57,387 nucleotides of DNA from Trichlorobacter thiogenes (GCF_900167465.1 NZ_FUWR01000020.1:1-57387); one strand, 5' to 3'. Shown: positions 18,065-27,587, counted from the stretch's first letter. Numbers and translations are program-made. Notes: a model not told the origin generated them from the sequence alone.

Positions 18065-19465
18065 ATGTTAGACCCGATAATTATTCAGGAACTGCAAGAC
18101 ATTGTTGGTCCTGAAAATATTGCCACTGAAAAGCAGGACCTGATCTGTTACGGCTACGATGCCACCCAGATGGAGTTTCTCCCTTCAGCGGTGGTGCATC
18201 CGGCCAATGCTGAAGAAACCGCAGCGATCCTGCGGCTTGCCAACAGCAGAAACTTTCCGGTCTTTCCCCGTGGCGCAGGCAGCGGCTTTACCGGCGGCGC
18301 CCTGCCCAAGGCAGGTGGCGTGGTACTGGTAACCACCCGGATGAACAAAATCCTGCGGATTGACACGGAAAACCTGATTGCCGAGGTGGAACCAGGGGTG
18401 GTGACCGAGGACTTTCAAAAGGCGGTGGAGAAGCTGGGGTTGTTCTATCCGCCTGACCCAGCCTCACTGAAGTTTTCCACCCTGGGAGGCAACGTGGCGG
18501 AAAACGCCGGTGGCCCCCGCTGTGTCAAGTATGGCGTTACCAAGGATTTTGTGATGGGGTTGGAGCTGGTATTGCCCACGGGTGAGATCATCCGCACCGG
18601 AACCGAGACCTACAAGGCGGTGGTGGGCTATGACCTGACCCGCCTGCTGTGTGGCAGTGAAGGCACCCTGGGGGTGATCACCAAGATCATCTTCAAACTG
18701 TTGCCGCTGCCGGAAGCAAAGAAAACCATGCTGACCATCTTTGATTCCATTGATGGCGCTGCACAGGCGGTTTCCACCATCATCGGCAACAGGATCATCC
18801 CCACCACCCTTGAATTTATGGACTACGCCACCCTGCAATGTGTTGAAAAACGGTTTAACCTGGGGATCCCCCCGGAAGGCCGGGCAGTGTTGCTGATTGA
18901 GGTTGATGGTGATACTGAACTGATTGAAAAGCAGGCTGCCCGTATCCATGACCTGATCAAGCCGCTGGGGTTGGTACAGTTCCGGGCTGCCAAGGATACT
19001 GCCGAATCCGAGGCGCTTTGGAAGGTGCGACGTCTGGTGTCGCCATCCTTGCGGGATGTGAACCCGCACAAGTTTAACGAAGATATCGTGGTGCCCCGCA
19101 GCAAGGTGCCGACCGTTATCCGTCAGATTGAAAAGATCCAGCAGAAGTATGACATCCCGATCGTCAACTTCGGCCATGCCGGTGACGGCAACATCCATGT
19201 CAATGTCATGATCAACAAAGAGATCCCTGGTCAGGAAGAAAAGGCCCATGAGGCGATCAAGGAGATCTTCCAGGCTGCCCTGGACCTGAATGGCACCATG
19301 TCCGGCGAACATGGAGTGGGACTTGCCAAGCAGCCCTATATCGAGATGGAACTGACTCCGGCACAGATCAAGACCATGCAGGGAATCAAACTGGCGCTGG
19401 ACCCCAATAATATATTAAATCCGGGGAAAATATTCCCCTGGAAGGAATTTTCTCATGCAGCATGA
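18065..19465 (+). CDS. glcD: FAD-linked oxidase, glycolate oxidase GlcD subunit / D-lactate dehydrogenase type
   Basis: A 466-residue flavoprotein of the GlcD/DLD family, oxidising a 2-hydroxy acid (glycolate or D-lactate). The PCMH-type FAD-binding domain (~residues 40-220) carries FPRGAGSGFTGGALP and a GGNVAENAGGPRCVKYG stretch. The C-terminal oxidase domain ends with NFGHAGDGNIHVN and GEHGVGLAK, whose His residues line the substrate site. It starts at an ATG after GAGGTG. The next gene overlaps it by 11 bases. No glcE or glcF lies next to it, so substrate and electron acceptor cannot be fixed; the GlcD name reflects family, not a proven reaction. Confidence 0.88.
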   Translation: MLDPIIIQELQDIVGPENIATEKQDLICYGYDATQMEFLPSAVVHPANAEETAAILRLANSRNFPVFPRGAGSGFTGGALPKAGGVVLVTTRMNKILRIDTENLIAEVEPGVVTEDFQKAVEKLGLFYPPDPASLKFSTLGGNVAENAGGPRCVKYGVTKDFVMGLELVLPTGEIIRTGTETYKAVVGYDLTRLLCGSEGTLGVITKIIFKLLPLPEAKKTMLTIFDSIDGAAQAVSTIIGNRIIPTTLEFMDYATLQCVEKRFNLGIPPEGRAVLLIEVDGDTELIEKQAARIHDLIKPLGLVQFRAAKDTAESEALWKVRRLVSPSLRDVNPHKFNEDIVVPRSKVPTVIRQIEKIQQKYDIPIVNFGHAGDGNIHVNVMINKEIPGQEEKAHEAIKEIFQAALDLNGTMSGEHGVGLAKQPYIEMELTPAQIKTMQGIKLALDPNNILNPGKIFPWKEFSHAA

Positions 19466-19733
19466 TGATGCAAAAGAACGGCAGGAAAGCTCACTGATCG
19501 GCAGACTATTTTCTTTGGAAGTGGCCCTGTTCCTGATGGGCGTGGCATCACTGATCTATGGTCTGATGAACCATATCGAATCAAATATCTTCTTTGGCAT
19601 CCTGATCATTCCAGGGGTGTTTGTCCTGCACAAGGTCAAGAAGAAGGACTGGAAGGCCCATTGGGCTGAGCTGGAAGAGCAGAAACGCCGTCAGGAAGAG
19701 CGTGAAGAGGAGCGCAGACGTGGCGACCACTGA
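19455..19733 (+). CDS. small hydrophobic membrane protein of unknown function
   Basis: A 92-residue protein with two closely spaced membrane segments (about residues 20-60: LEVALFLMGVASLIYGLMNH and SNIFFGILIIPGVFVLHKV). A highly charged C-terminal tail follows (KKKDWKAHWAELEEQKRRQEEREEERRRG), probably a helix in the cytoplasm. I do not recognise a named family. It overlaps glcD at its start (11 bases) and maf at its end (14 bases), so it is firmly embedded in this operon. Confidence 0.75.
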   Translation: MQHDDAKERQESSLIGRLFSLEVALFLMGVASLIYGLMNHIESNIFFGILIIPGVFVLHKVKKKDWKAHWAELEEQKRRQEEREEERRRGDH

Positions 19734-20304
19734 TCCAGCCATAGTGCTGGCCTCTGCCTCACCCCGCCGCTCAGAACTGCTGGAGCTGGCAGGCGTTCCG
19801 TTCAGAGTGGCGCCGGCAGATATTCCTGAGGAACCGTTGCCCGATGAAGAAGCGGTTGCCCATGCCCTGCGGCTGGCTGAGGAAAAGGCTCGCACTGCCG
19901 CAGAACGTGAATCATCAGGGCGTTTTTTTGTTGGCGCTGATACGATTGTGGTACTCAATGGCCGGATTATGGGCAAACCGGTGGATGAGACAGATGCGGT
20001 TCATATGTTGTCTGATCTGTCAGGCCAGACCCATGAAGTGGTAACCGCCTACGCTGTGCTGGATAAGCAGAACAACGTCTGTATCAAACGTGCGGTGCGG
20101 ACACAGGTGGTCTTCAAACTGTTATTACAACAAGAGATCTTCAACTACGTCAAGACCGGGTGCCCCCTGGACAAGGCCGGTGCCTACGCCATTCAGGGCG
20201 GTGCTGCCCATTTTGTGCAAGAGATCCACGGTTCCTACACCAACGTGGTGGGACTGCCCACCTGCGAACTGGTGGAGACATTGCACCAACTAGGGGCTTT
20301 ATAA
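19720..20304 (+). CDS. maf: Maf-family nucleotide pyrophosphatase
   Basis: A 194-residue Maf/YhdE-type enzyme that hydrolyses non-canonical or modified nucleoside triphosphates (dTTP/UTP/m5U types) to monophosphates. The signature IVLASASPRRSELL is at the N-terminus, FVGADTIVVLNG holds the catalytic Asp, and KPVDETDA and GCPLDKAGAYAIQG follow. I place the start at a GTG at 19720, which gives an N-terminus (VATTDPAIVLAS) matching the family and lies behind GAGGAG; the frame is open further 5' but that part is non-homologous. It overlaps the preceding membrane-protein gene by 14 bases and is followed 2 bases later by yggS. Confidence 0.9.
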   Translation: MATTDPAIVLASASPRRSELLELAGVPFRVAPADIPEEPLPDEEAVAHALRLAEEKARTAAERESSGRFFVGADTIVVLNGRIMGKPVDETDAVHMLSDLSGQTHEVVTAYAVLDKQNNVCIKRAVRTQVVFKLLLQQEIFNYVKTGCPLDKAGAYAIQGGAAHFVQEIHGSYTNVVGLPTCELVETLHQLGAL

Positions 20305-20306
20305 GC

Positions 20307-20996
20307 ATGTCCAGGATCGCCGACAACCTTGCAACGGTTCAGGCGCGTATCCGGCAGGCCTGTGTCCTATCAGGCAGAGATTCTGCTTCAGTGCGTCTGG
20401 TAGCAGTTTCCAAGCTGCATCCAGCCTCGGTTATTACCGAAGCAGCGGCATCAGGCCAACAGATCTTTGGAGAGAACTATGTCCAGGAACTGGTCGACAA
20501 GGCAGGGCAGCTGAACGATCCGATCGAGTGGCATCTGATCGGCCATCTGCAGAGCAACAAGGTCAAGTACCTGCCCGGCATTGTCAGTATGATCCATACC
20601 GTAGACCGGCTATCACTGGCACAGGAGATTGATCGGCAGTGGCGCAACAAACAGGATACGAGCTGTGCTGTTCTGGTACAGGTCAATGTCTCCGGTGAGG
20701 CCACAAAGTCCGGCACCACTGCAACTGAGGCTGTTGAGCTGGTCCGTCAGATTGCCCGATTGCCTAATATCAGGGTACGCGGTTTGATGACCATGCCGCC
20801 CTTTTTTGATGACCCTGAAGCAGCCCGCCCCTATTTTAAAGAACTGCGTTTATTGGCTGAGCAGATCAGGAACGAACAGATTCCCGGTGTTGAGATGGCG
20901 GAACTTTCCATGGGGATGTCCGGCGATTTTGAGGTGGCGATTGAAGAAGGGGCGACCCTGGTACGGGTCGGTACGGCTATTTTTGGCGAACGTTAG
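20307..20996 (+). CDS. yggS: YggS/PLPBP-family pyridoxal phosphate homeostasis protein
   Basis: A 229-residue single-domain PLP-binding TIM barrel. The Schiff-base lysine is in LVAVSKLHPAS near residue 37. FGENYVQEL, WHLIGHLQSNKVKYL and LSMGMSGDFEVAIEEGATLVRVGTAIFG are all family signatures, the last one holding the phosphate loop. Members buffer PLP and affect amino-acid pools rather than catalyse a known reaction. The ATG at 20307 follows the maf stop by 2 bases. Confidence 0.93.
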   Translation: MSRIADNLATVQARIRQACVLSGRDSASVRLVAVSKLHPASVITEAAASGQQIFGENYVQELVDKAGQLNDPIEWHLIGHLQSNKVKYLPGIVSMIHTVDRLSLAQEIDRQWRNKQDTSCAVLVQVNVSGEATKSGTTATEAVELVRQIARLPNIRVRGLMTMPPFFDDPEAARPYFKELRLLAEQIRNEQIPGVEMAELSMGMSGDFEVAIEEGATLVRVGTAIFGER

Positions 20997-21015
20997 CTGG
21001 AGGAGGAACATTACA

Positions 21016-21558
21016 ATGAAACATCTGGTACTGGTGATATTTGTGCTGCTACTGCCAATAACCGCTGGGGCAGCAAGTTATTCATGGACTGACCCTGCAG
21101 GCACCATGCATTTTACCGATGATCTCGGCGCTGTGCCTGCAAAGTATCGGGCCAAGGCGCTGCGTCAGGCAGCAGACGAAGAGTCACCCCCTGATGCACA
21201 ACCGGTTGCAGTAAAGAATGACTCCAAGACTGCGGCAGCTCCTGCCGGGGCAACTCTCCAAGCTGGATCTGCTCAGGGGACAGTAACCCCGTCCACCAAA
21301 TTTGGTGATCGCAGTGCAGCTGCATGGCAACAGCAGTTTCAGGCACTGCGGGCGCAGCTTAAAACGATTGAACAGCAGATGGAGCAGCTAAAACTGGATG
21401 GGGGAGACGGCAAGAAGTTGCTTGGTCGGGAAAAGATTGCCGAGCTTAATAGCCGTAGCCGTCAACTTAATCAAGAATACGACAATATAAGGGTTCAGCT
21501 GAATCAGCTGGTGGAACAGGCAAACAAGGTGGGTCTGCCGCCGGAGTTTGGGCAGTAA
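21016..21558 (+). CDS. exported DUF4124-domain protein with coiled-coil tail
   Basis: A 180-residue protein starting at an ATG preceded by GGAGGAGG. Residues 1-19 form a signal peptide (LLLPITAGAA). The DUF4124 motif follows directly: YSWTDPAGTMHFTDDLGAVPAKYR, the common short domain of periplasmic proteins. A low-complexity Ala/Pro linker then leads to a coiled coil (~105-175: QFQALRAQLKTIEQQMEQL and later heptads). Function is unknown; an envelope-associated role is likely. It is the last gene of the glcD-maf-yggS operon and ends 6 bases before the convergent mqnB. Confidence 0.8.
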   Translation: MKHLVLVIFVLLLPITAGAASYSWTDPAGTMHFTDDLGAVPAKYRAKALRQAADEESPPDAQPVAVKNDSKTAAAPAGATLQAGSAQGTVTPSTKFGDRSAAAWQQQFQALRAQLKTIEQQMEQLKLDGGDGKKLLGREKIAELNSRSRQLNQEYDNIRVQLNQLVEQANKVGLPPEFGQ

Positions 21559-21564
21559 CCTCTG

Positions 21565-22290
21565 CTACCTGCTTACCTCTTCAACTATCTTGATCACAAA
21601 GCGCTGGGCCGCTTCCACGGCCCGGCTGATATCCCAACGGGACATGTCCCGGTCTTCCACCAGATTACTGATGCCACGGATCTCCAGGCAGGGGATACCA
21701 TAACGTAGTGCTGTCAGTGCAATCGATGCCCCCTCCATATTTTCGCAAACCGCCTGATAGCGCCGGGCCAGTTCCTGACCACGCCCTTTAGTGCCACTAC
21801 AGCTTGATACGGTTACAAAACGTCCTCGCACCAGCTGTATGCCATGGCTGCCTGCCAGTTTCATCGCCTTTTGCGCCTCATGTCGTGCCAGTGGAATACT
21901 ATTGTACCAGGAACGTACACCTTTGGTGAGCAGCGGCAGCTCCATCTGGCCCAGATCCAGCCAGCCGGTTGGAGTGTCCACCCCTTCATCACCAAAAATC
22001 TCATCGCTTGCAAGGGCCAGATCACCCACTGAAAGCCCGCTGCCCGGATAGGCACCGCCGCAGCCGGTAATAATAATTAACTCAGGACGATACCGTTCTA
22101 CCAGTGAAGTGGCTGCTGATGCGGCATTAGCCTTGCCGACCCCCCCAGCACAGCAGACCAGCCGGGTAGCCCCGATGTTTCCTTCGGTTGCGGAAAAGGT
22201 GGCGTCAGTGTCACAATAGGGATCCTGCAGTGTATTGACCAGCAGCTCAAGCTCCCGGGGCACGGCGGCCATAATCAGGATCGGCTTCAT
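21565..22290 (-). CDS. mqnB: futalosine hydrolase
   Basis: A 241-residue nucleosidase of the PNP/UDP phosphorylase superfamily. The glycine loop IIITGCGGAYPGSGLSVGDLALASDE and the NMEGASIAL block with its catalytic acid match futalosine hydrolases, which split futalosine into hypoxanthine and dehypoxanthine futalosine on the MqnA-D route to menaquinone. MTA/SAH nucleosidase is the main alternative. The start overlaps the end of folE2 by 4 bases, and the gene is last in a long minus-strand operon. The other mqn genes are not in the window. Confidence 0.85.
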   Translation of the reverse strand: MKPILIMAAVPRELELLVNTLQDPYCDTDATFSATEGNIGATRLVCCAGGVGKANAASAATSLVERYRPELIIITGCGGAYPGSGLSVGDLALASDEIFGDEGVDTPTGWLDLGQMELPLLTKGVRSWYNSIPLARHEAQKAMKLAGSHGIQLVRGRFVTVSSCSGTKGRGQELARRYQAVCENMEGASIALTALRYGIPCLEIRGISNLVEDRDMSRWDISRAVEAAQRFVIKIVEEVSR

Positions 22291-23087
22291 GGATGCTGCG
22301 TGTCCCGCCGGTCCAGCTCCACCTCCGCATAGGCCGAATGGTTATGGATTGACTCGAAGTTCTCTGCCTCAACCGAGAACCAGGTGATGTTCTCTGAGGC
22401 TGCCAGCCGCAGGTAGGCCTCCCGCACCATATCCTCCACAAAACGGGGATTCTGGTAGGCCTGTTCGGTGACATGTTTTTCATCAGCCCTCTTCAGCAGC
22501 GCATAGAGCGGACTGCTGCCGCACTGTTCAATCAACTCCACCAGATCTTCAATCCAGATGAACTCTTTGTAGCGCACCTTGACGGTCATGATGCTGCGCT
22601 GATTGTGGGCGCCAAACTGTGACAGCTCCTTGCTGCAGGGGCAGAGCGAGGTGACCGGCACCTTGACCCCCAGCACAAAGTCAAGCTGATCACCGTTGAG
22701 ACAGGCGTCAAACTCACAGGTGTATTCCATCAGGGAGCGGGCCCTGGAGACCGGTGCAGCCTTATCAATAAAGTAGGGAAACTCCACCCGCAGGTGGGCA
22801 GTCTCTGCTCCCAGCTTTTGACGCATCTCCTGCAGGATCTCCTCCAGCCGATCCAGGGCAATCTGCTCCCGGTGACGGTTCAGGATCTCCACAAAGCGGC
22901 TCATGTGGGTGCCTTTAAACTGGTGCGGCAGGTCCACATACATATCCACGGTGGCTACGGTGTGCTGCAGGGAACGGTGCTTGTCCTGCACCACAATCGG
23001 GTAGGAGATATTCTTGACCCCCACCTTGCGGATCGGGATCTTGCGGTGATCGCGACTCTGCTGCAGATCAGGCATGGTCTTGGTCAT
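22287..23087 (-). CDS. folE2: GTP cyclohydrolase IB (FolE2)
   Basis: A 266-residue GCYH-IB enzyme converting GTP to 7,8-dihydroneopterin triphosphate for folate (and possibly queuosine-type) synthesis, using metals other than Zn as well. The metal/substrate Cys in [19 protein letters not shown] and the C-terminal [12 protein letters not shown] block are characteristic. It overlaps engB upstream and mqnB downstream by 4 bases each (ATGA-type), so the three are translationally coupled. Confidence 0.93.
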   Translation of the reverse strand: MTKTMPDLQQSRDHRKIPIRKVGVKNISYPIVVQDKHRSLQHTVATVDMYVDLPHQFKGTHMSRFVEILNRHREQIALDRLEEILQEMRQKLGAETAHLRVEFPYFIDKAAPVSRARSLMEYTCEFDACLNGDQLDFVLGVKVPVTSLCPCSKELSQFGAHNQRSIMTVKVRYKEFIWIEDLVELIEQCGSSPLYALLKRADEKHVTEQAYQNPRFVEDMVREAYLRLAASENITWFSVEAENFESIHNHSAYAEVELDRRDTQHP

Positions 23088-23722
23088 GGCGCATCAGCCT
23101 CCACTGCATCCTGAATCGCCTGCCAGACTGCATCCCGACCATCCTTTGAAAGGGCGGAAAAGTGGACCAGCTGCGACTTGTCCATCTGCAGCTTGGCTGC
23201 AATGGCGGCAGTCTGCTTGGCACGCTCGTTTTTGGTCACCTTGTCGCACTTGGTCAGCACAATAATCGGACGACGGTTGTAGGAACGCAGCCAGCTCAGC
23301 ATCTGCAGGTCTTCATCCGAGGGAATCCGGCGGATATCCAGGATCAGCACCACACCCTTCAGCGACTCCCGGCCTGACAGATAGCGCTCCATCATCGGCC
23401 CCCACTGGCGCTTGACATCCAGCGGCACCTTGGCATAGCCGTAGCCGGGCAGGTCAACCAGGTTGAGGGAGAACGGGACGCCGGTGACCTGAAAGAAGTT
23501 GATCAACTGGGTCCGGCCTGGGGTGGAGCTGGTGCGAACCAGTGCCTTGCGTTCAACAATGACGTTGATCAGGGATGACTTGCCCACATTTGAACGCCCG
23601 GCAAAGGCAATTTCCGGCAGGTCGATTGGTGGATAGTCGGCCGGTTTAACGGCACTTTTAATAAACGTTGTCTGGTGAATGTGCATAGTTTGCAGTATAG
23701 GTGCTGTTACGGTTGGCGGCAA
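23084..23722 (-). CDS. engB: ribosome-biogenesis GTPase EngB/YsxC
   Basis: A ~212-residue Era-like GTPase needed for 50S subunit assembly. G1 is [15 protein letters not shown]3 DLPGYGYA and G4 TKCD. I favour a TTG start at 23722 because GGAGG lies 8 bases upstream; an ATG at 23686 ([12 protein letters not shown]) is the alternative and would give 200 residues. It lies 18 bases after the FlgT-like gene and overlaps folE2 by 4. Confidence 0.92.
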   Translation of the reverse strand: MPPTVTAPILQTMHIHQTTFIKSAVKPADYPPIDLPEIAFAGRSNVGKSSLINVIVERKALVRTSSTPGRTQLINFFQVTGVPFSLNLVDLPGYGYAKVPLDVKRQWGPMMERYLSGRESLKGVVLILDIRRIPSDEDLQMLSWLRSYNRRPIIVLTKCDKVTKNERAKQTAAIAAKLQMDKSQLVHFSALSKDGRDAVWQAIQDAVEADAP

Positions 23723-23740
23723 GGGATAATCCTCCGCTCA

Positions 23741-24859
23741 TTAGCGTCGTCTGACCTTGATGGCGTCCTGTGCAAAGCTGATGATGCGAAAGCCTTTCTG
23801 GGTCAGGCCGTTGGCCAGGTACAGGGGGTTTTCCGGAAAGGTCAGCCTGAAACGGCCGATCCCTTCATCTTCAATATCGCTGACCCAGGTGATCTGCTGC
23901 AGCTGATCACGGGCTGCAAAGGTCTCTTCCGGTGTTGTGATCCCGTCAACGGTTATGATGACTTTATGGGCCAGCTCTTTCATCCGCAGATTAATCTTGT
24001 CCATCAGGACCGGTACGGTTTTTTCTGCAAGGTTTTTCAGGGCTGCATTGCGGGCATCCTCGGCATGGGGGGCAAGGCCCACCGCCTCGTCTGTTCCGGC
24101 TGCCAGCATGATCAAGCTTCCCTTGGCATCACGGGTTAAGAGGCGGTAGGTCAGGCGGACCGTGACCTTGTTGAACGGCATGCTGATTCCGTACCCGACA
24201 TCATCCCCCTTGTTGGTGGAGAGGGTCGGTTCAATCCGTCCGATCAGGATGGTGTTGGATTTGAAGCGATAGGCCAGGGATCGCAGGGAAAGGAAGTTGT
24301 CGCTCTTCATGGCCCGTTCCAGATCAGCTGCACGCAGTGAGCCGTTCCCTTCGGCCAGATCTTTCACGGTGAAGCCACGCTGGATCAGGGCGTTGTTGAT
24401 CGCCTCGGTAAAGGGGCCGCTGTCATCAGAGTTGGCCGCTGCCTTACCGCCAGACAGTTTACGGGACGGTACAAAGACCGCTACTGTGCTGTGCAGGGCC
24501 AATGGTGAGACCGCTTCTCTGGCCTGGGATGGTTCAACGCAGGCCTTGACCCGGACACGAAAACTATCACTGCCCTGCTGTTCATGAATCACCTGCAGGC
24601 TGGTGACCACGCCGCGGGCCTGACTGCTGATCATATCCTCCAGCAGCACTGAGTCGCTGACAATGGTTCTGCTTTTCAGGTCAACACCGGCAACCTGCTC
24701 AACCGCGCTCCATTTGGCCCGGCTGATCGCCTCCATCTTGGCGGACGCCCGGTCTCCCCGCACCAGAGCCCCCTCTCCCTCAGTCTCGACACAGACCGGT
24801 TTTGCAAAAGCAGGAGTAGCTGCAGCGATCATGGCCATTACAAGTAGCAGGTATCTCAC
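23741..24859 (-). CDS. exported FlgT-like N-terminal-domain protein
   Basis: A 372-residue protein. The start is a GTG at 24859 with AAAGGAGG upstream, overlapping the stop of the CsgG-like gene by 4 bases (GTGA). A signal peptide ends at ATPAFA. The mature N-terminus has a VETEGEGALVRGDRASAKMEAISRAKWSAVEQVAGV stretch resembling the flagellar assembly protein T N-terminal fold, followed by an alpha/beta region and a C-terminal domain with HKVIITVDGITT. In known systems FlgT and CsgG-like proteins belong to envelope-spanning assemblies. With two CsgG-like genes just upstream, a common outer-membrane assembly is likely, but no flagellar genes are present. Confidence 0.7.
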   Translation of the reverse strand: MRYLLLVMAMIAAATPAFAKPVCVETEGEGALVRGDRASAKMEAISRAKWSAVEQVAGVDLKSRTIVSDSVLLEDMISSQARGVVTSLQVIHEQQGSDSFRVRVKACVEPSQAREAVSPLALHSTVAVFVPSRKLSGGKAAANSDDSGPFTEAINNALIQRGFTVKDLAEGNGSLRAADLERAMKSDNFLSLRSLAYRFKSNTILIGRIEPTLSTNKGDDVGYGISMPFNKVTVRLTYRLLTRDAKGSLIMLAAGTDEAVGLAPHAEDARNAALKNLAEKTVPVLMDKINLRMKELAHKVIITVDGITTPEETFAARDQLQQITWVSDIEDEGIGRFRLTFPENPLYLANGLTQKGFRIISFAQDAIKVRRR

Positions 24860-25740
24860 TTGCTTCCCTCCTTTGAACTGAAGCCACCCTTCACCGAATC
24901 TCGCACCGTTTCCCAGTTGCGTCGCCACCAGCCCTTGCGTTGCCCGGATTCAGACGGCTGATTACCTGCCTCTGCCCCAGCATCCTGGCTGCTGCGGACC
25001 ATGGCGCCGCTGGTAATGGAGCCTCTCACCGCTTCGCTGATAATCCGTGCGGTTGAGGTGCGCTCCTTGACCTCCTGCAGCTCAATCTCGCCCAGGTCAA
25101 TGGTCTCGATATCAAGCACTTCACCGGTTTTGGGATGCTTGACCACCTTGCCCTCTTTAAAGACAATAAAGCGGAAACCATTGCGGGTGCCGGTCTGGCG
25201 TCCGATATCAATGATCACCTTTTCACCCTCCCGCTGCACCACATACCCTTGCAGCGGAAAGGCCTGAATGATCTTGTCCGTTATCTGGGAAACCATGCCT
25301 GACAGATCTGTGGCACGTTGGGAGCGGATCTTTTCTGCGGCCAGGATGGTGCCGGTTTCCACATTCAGCAGCCGGGCATTGATTTCAACACTGTTATCCA
25401 GCTTGATCACCGTGCCGGAAACCACGGTCTGCACCCCTAGCACCCGCCCCAGCCGGGCTGTGCTGTCCCGGTCAACCAGCCCGGAAGCGCCGATTTTCTG
25501 CTCATCAATAATCTTCTTCAGCAGCCGGCGTTCCACAATCTCAAAACGCCCTGCCTCCACCAGTCCGGTGGTCAGCCACTCAGCCACAATCTTGCCGACA
25601 TCCTTGTCTTCAAAGTTACCTTCGGTCTGAAAATCAAGCACGGCAACCTTGATCTTCTTGAAATCAGCCTGGACAGGCAAGGCCAAGGCAAGGGTGAAAA
25701 TCATGCTGCCGACTATCAGTAGATATCGCACAGGATTCAT
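24856..25740 (-). CDS. CsgG/HfaB-family outer-envelope protein
   Basis: A 294-residue protein with a signal peptide (LALALPVQA). The CsgG-like core is KIKVAVLDFQTEGNFEDKDVGKIVAEWLTTGLVEAGRFEIVERRLLKKIIDEQ, followed by LGVQTVVSGTVIKLDNSVEINARLLNVETGTI. It lacks the lipobox Cys of true CsgG. A C-terminal domain (GRQTGTRNGFRFIVFKEGKVVKHPKTGEVL) is a small beta fold shared with its upstream paralogue. The last 40 residues are charged and Trp-rich. It is 23 bases downstream of the WD40 fusion and overlaps the FlgT-like gene. A secretion pore or peptidoglycan/outer-membrane scaffold role is inferred from family only. Confidence 0.75.
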   Translation of the reverse strand: MNPVRYLLIVGSMIFTLALALPVQADFKKIKVAVLDFQTEGNFEDKDVGKIVAEWLTTGLVEAGRFEIVERRLLKKIIDEQKIGASGLVDRDSTARLGRVLGVQTVVSGTVIKLDNSVEINARLLNVETGTILAAEKIRSQRATDLSGMVSQITDKIIQAFPLQGYVVQREGEKVIIDIGRQTGTRNGFRFIVFKEGKVVKHPKTGEVLDIETIDLGEIELQEVKERTSTARIISEAVRGSITSGAMVRSSQDAGAEAGNQPSESGQRKGWWRRNWETVRDSVKGGFSSKEGSK

Positions 25741-25763
25741 CGGACTACTCCTTACGGTTACAC

Positions 25764-27587
25764 TCAGTTAAGCTGGTAGACTGAAAGATCCTTGTCATGG
25801 CCGATCACCAGCAGCGTGCCATCCGGGGTCATCCCCATCAGATCCACCCGTTTTTCAGCCCGATAACGCCGCAGCTCGCGACCTGTCTCAGGGTCCCAGA
25901 GGATGATCAGGCCATCGCCCCGACGACGTTCGCCGGTGACCAGTTTGCGCCCGTCACGGCTGACTGCCAGATGCACAATCTGATCATCATGGCCGCCCAG
26001 AATGCGCAACTGGGTACCGTTTTTAGTATCCCAAAGAATCGCCTGCTTGTCGTCGCTGACCGAAACCAGTCGCTTACCACCAGCAACAAAAGCCAGCATA
26101 CGGATATCCTTGTGGTGCCCGCTCAGACGACGCTGCAACCTGCCGGTTCCCGGTTCCCAGAGCGAGATGAGTTTGTCTTTGCCACCCGTAGCCAGCAGAT
26201 GGCCGTCAGGACTTAAGGCCACCGCCAGGACATCATCATCGCTTTTGACAGTTCGAGTCCGGTTGCTGCTTATACTCCAGACCCAGGTTTCCTTGTTATC
26301 CAGGCCGATAGCCAGTTGCTGCCCGGTGCGTGAAAACTCAATGTCAGTGGATTTGTCTCTGATTTCAAGAACTGCCACCTGCTGTTGTTTGTTGATATTC
26401 CAGACCGTGACCCGCTTGTCCTTGCCTGCCGAGGCCAGCAGCCTGCCGTCATGGCTGATATCAACGGCCGTCACCTCGCCTTTGTGGGCCGGTAGCACAA
26501 ATAGCTGTTGTCTGGTTTTCAGATCCCAGGCCATGATCCTGCCATCATTATCCCCGGCAGCAACAATGCCTCCGGTGGGAGAAACCGCCAGACTGGTCAG
26601 TGATTCTTTCTGGGAAGGGAAGGACATAACCGAGACAAGACCACTCAGGATCTGTCCCTGCCCGGATTGCCGTTTGTTCCGCTCAGCAGCCTCTTTTTCC
26701 CGCTTTTTACGCTCTTCCTCAGCCTTGCGGTTTTCTTTGTCACGCTTTTCCTGATCGTCCTGCTCCTGCTCCAGACGCTTGCGCTCTTCATCCTGTTGCT
26801 GCTGCAGCTCGTCCCGGCGCTGGGCCTCTTCAACAAAAACGCTGCTGACCTGCTGACCTTCCTGGATACAGCCGGTACAGCTCTCTGTGGTAATGGTGGC
26901 CAGTGCGGTCTTTTCCCGGACTTCAGTAATCTTCAGGGAGCCCTTTTCAATCCGTTCAATGGAAAGCACTTCGCCGGTCTTGGGATGCCGCAACGGCTTC
27001 CCTTCCAGAAAAACACTGAACTGCAAGCCCGGACTGACGCCGGATTGTCGTCCCAGATCAATCATCACCCGGTCAGCGGTCCGTTGTACCACATAGCCCT
27101 GCAGCGGAAAGTGCCGTACGATCCGGGTGGTGATCCGGCTGATCATATTCCGCAGGCCGCTGGCTGAACCGGCCTTGATCCGGTCGGCAGTAACAATGGC
27201 GCCGGTCTCCACGTTGATCAGACGGACGTTCAGCTCAAAGGTGTTTTCGTAATGCTGAATGGTGCCGGTCACCACGGTCTTGACCCCCAGCAGACGCCCA
27301 AGTTTTGAGGCGCTGGAAGGATCAAACAGGCCTGAAACGCCCATTTTCTGTTCATCAACAATCTGCTGCAGCAGGCGACGCTCGATGATTTCAAACCGCC
27401 CGGTCTCCACCAGGCCAGTGGTTAACCATTCTGCGGCAATCCGTCCGACACCGGCCGTTTCAAAGCTGCCCTGCTGCTGGAAATCAAGAACGGCAACCTT
27501 GATCTTACGGTATTCTGCAGCTGATACTGACAGTGCCGATGATGCCAGCAGACAGAGCAGGGCTGCGATGGTTACAAGTAGTCGCAT
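25764..27587 (-). CDS. CsgG-like domain fused to a C-terminal WD40 propeller
   Basis: A 607-residue exported protein; the ATG at 27587 has GGAGG upstream. Domains: signal peptide (SSALSVSAA), CsgG-like domain (KIKVAVLDFQQQGSFETAGVGRIAAEWL..., residues ~22-160), the same beta domain as its paralogue (GRQSGVSPGLQFSVFLEGKPLRHPKTGEVL), a long charged coiled region of Glu/Lys/Arg heptads (~260-320), then seven or so WD repeats (GRIMAWDL, KRVTVWNI, TWVWSI, KLISLWEP, QAILWDT, LIILWDPETG). The paralogue downstream has no propeller. The fusion of an envelope pore-like module with a periplasmic WD40 platform is unusual. Function unknown. Confidence 0.78.
   Translation of the reverse strand: MRLLVTIAALLCLLASSALSVSAAEYRKIKVAVLDFQQQGSFETAGVGRIAAEWLTTGLVETGRFEIIERRLLQQIVDEQKMGVSGLFDPSSASKLGRLLGVKTVVTGTIQHYENTFELNVRLINVETGAIVTADRIKAGSASGLRNMISRITTRIVRHFPLQGYVVQRTADRVMIDLGRQSGVSPGLQFSVFLEGKPLRHPKTGEVLSIERIEKGSLKITEVREKTALATITTESCTGCIQEGQQVSSVFVEEAQRRDELQQQQDEERKRLEQEQDDQEKRDKENRKAEEERKKREKEAAERNKRQSGQGQILSGLVSVMSFPSQKESLTSLAVSPTGGIVAAGDNDGRIMAWDLKTRQQLFVLPAHKGEVTAVDISHDGRLLASAGKDKRVTVWNINKQQQVAVLEIRDKSTDIEFSRTGQQLAIGLDNKETWVWSISSNRTRTVKSDDDVLAVALSPDGHLLATGGKDKLISLWEPGTGRLQRRLSGHHKDIRMLAFVAGGKRLVSVSDDKQAILWDTKNGTQLRILGGHDDQIVHLAVSRDGRKLVTGERRRGDGLIILWDPETGRELRRYRAEKRVDLMGMTPDGTLLVIGHDKDLSVYQLN

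Noticed and set aside
18464-19312. Long minus-strand open frame opposite glcD
   Set aside because: Antisense shadow; its composition mirrors the codon bias of glcD.
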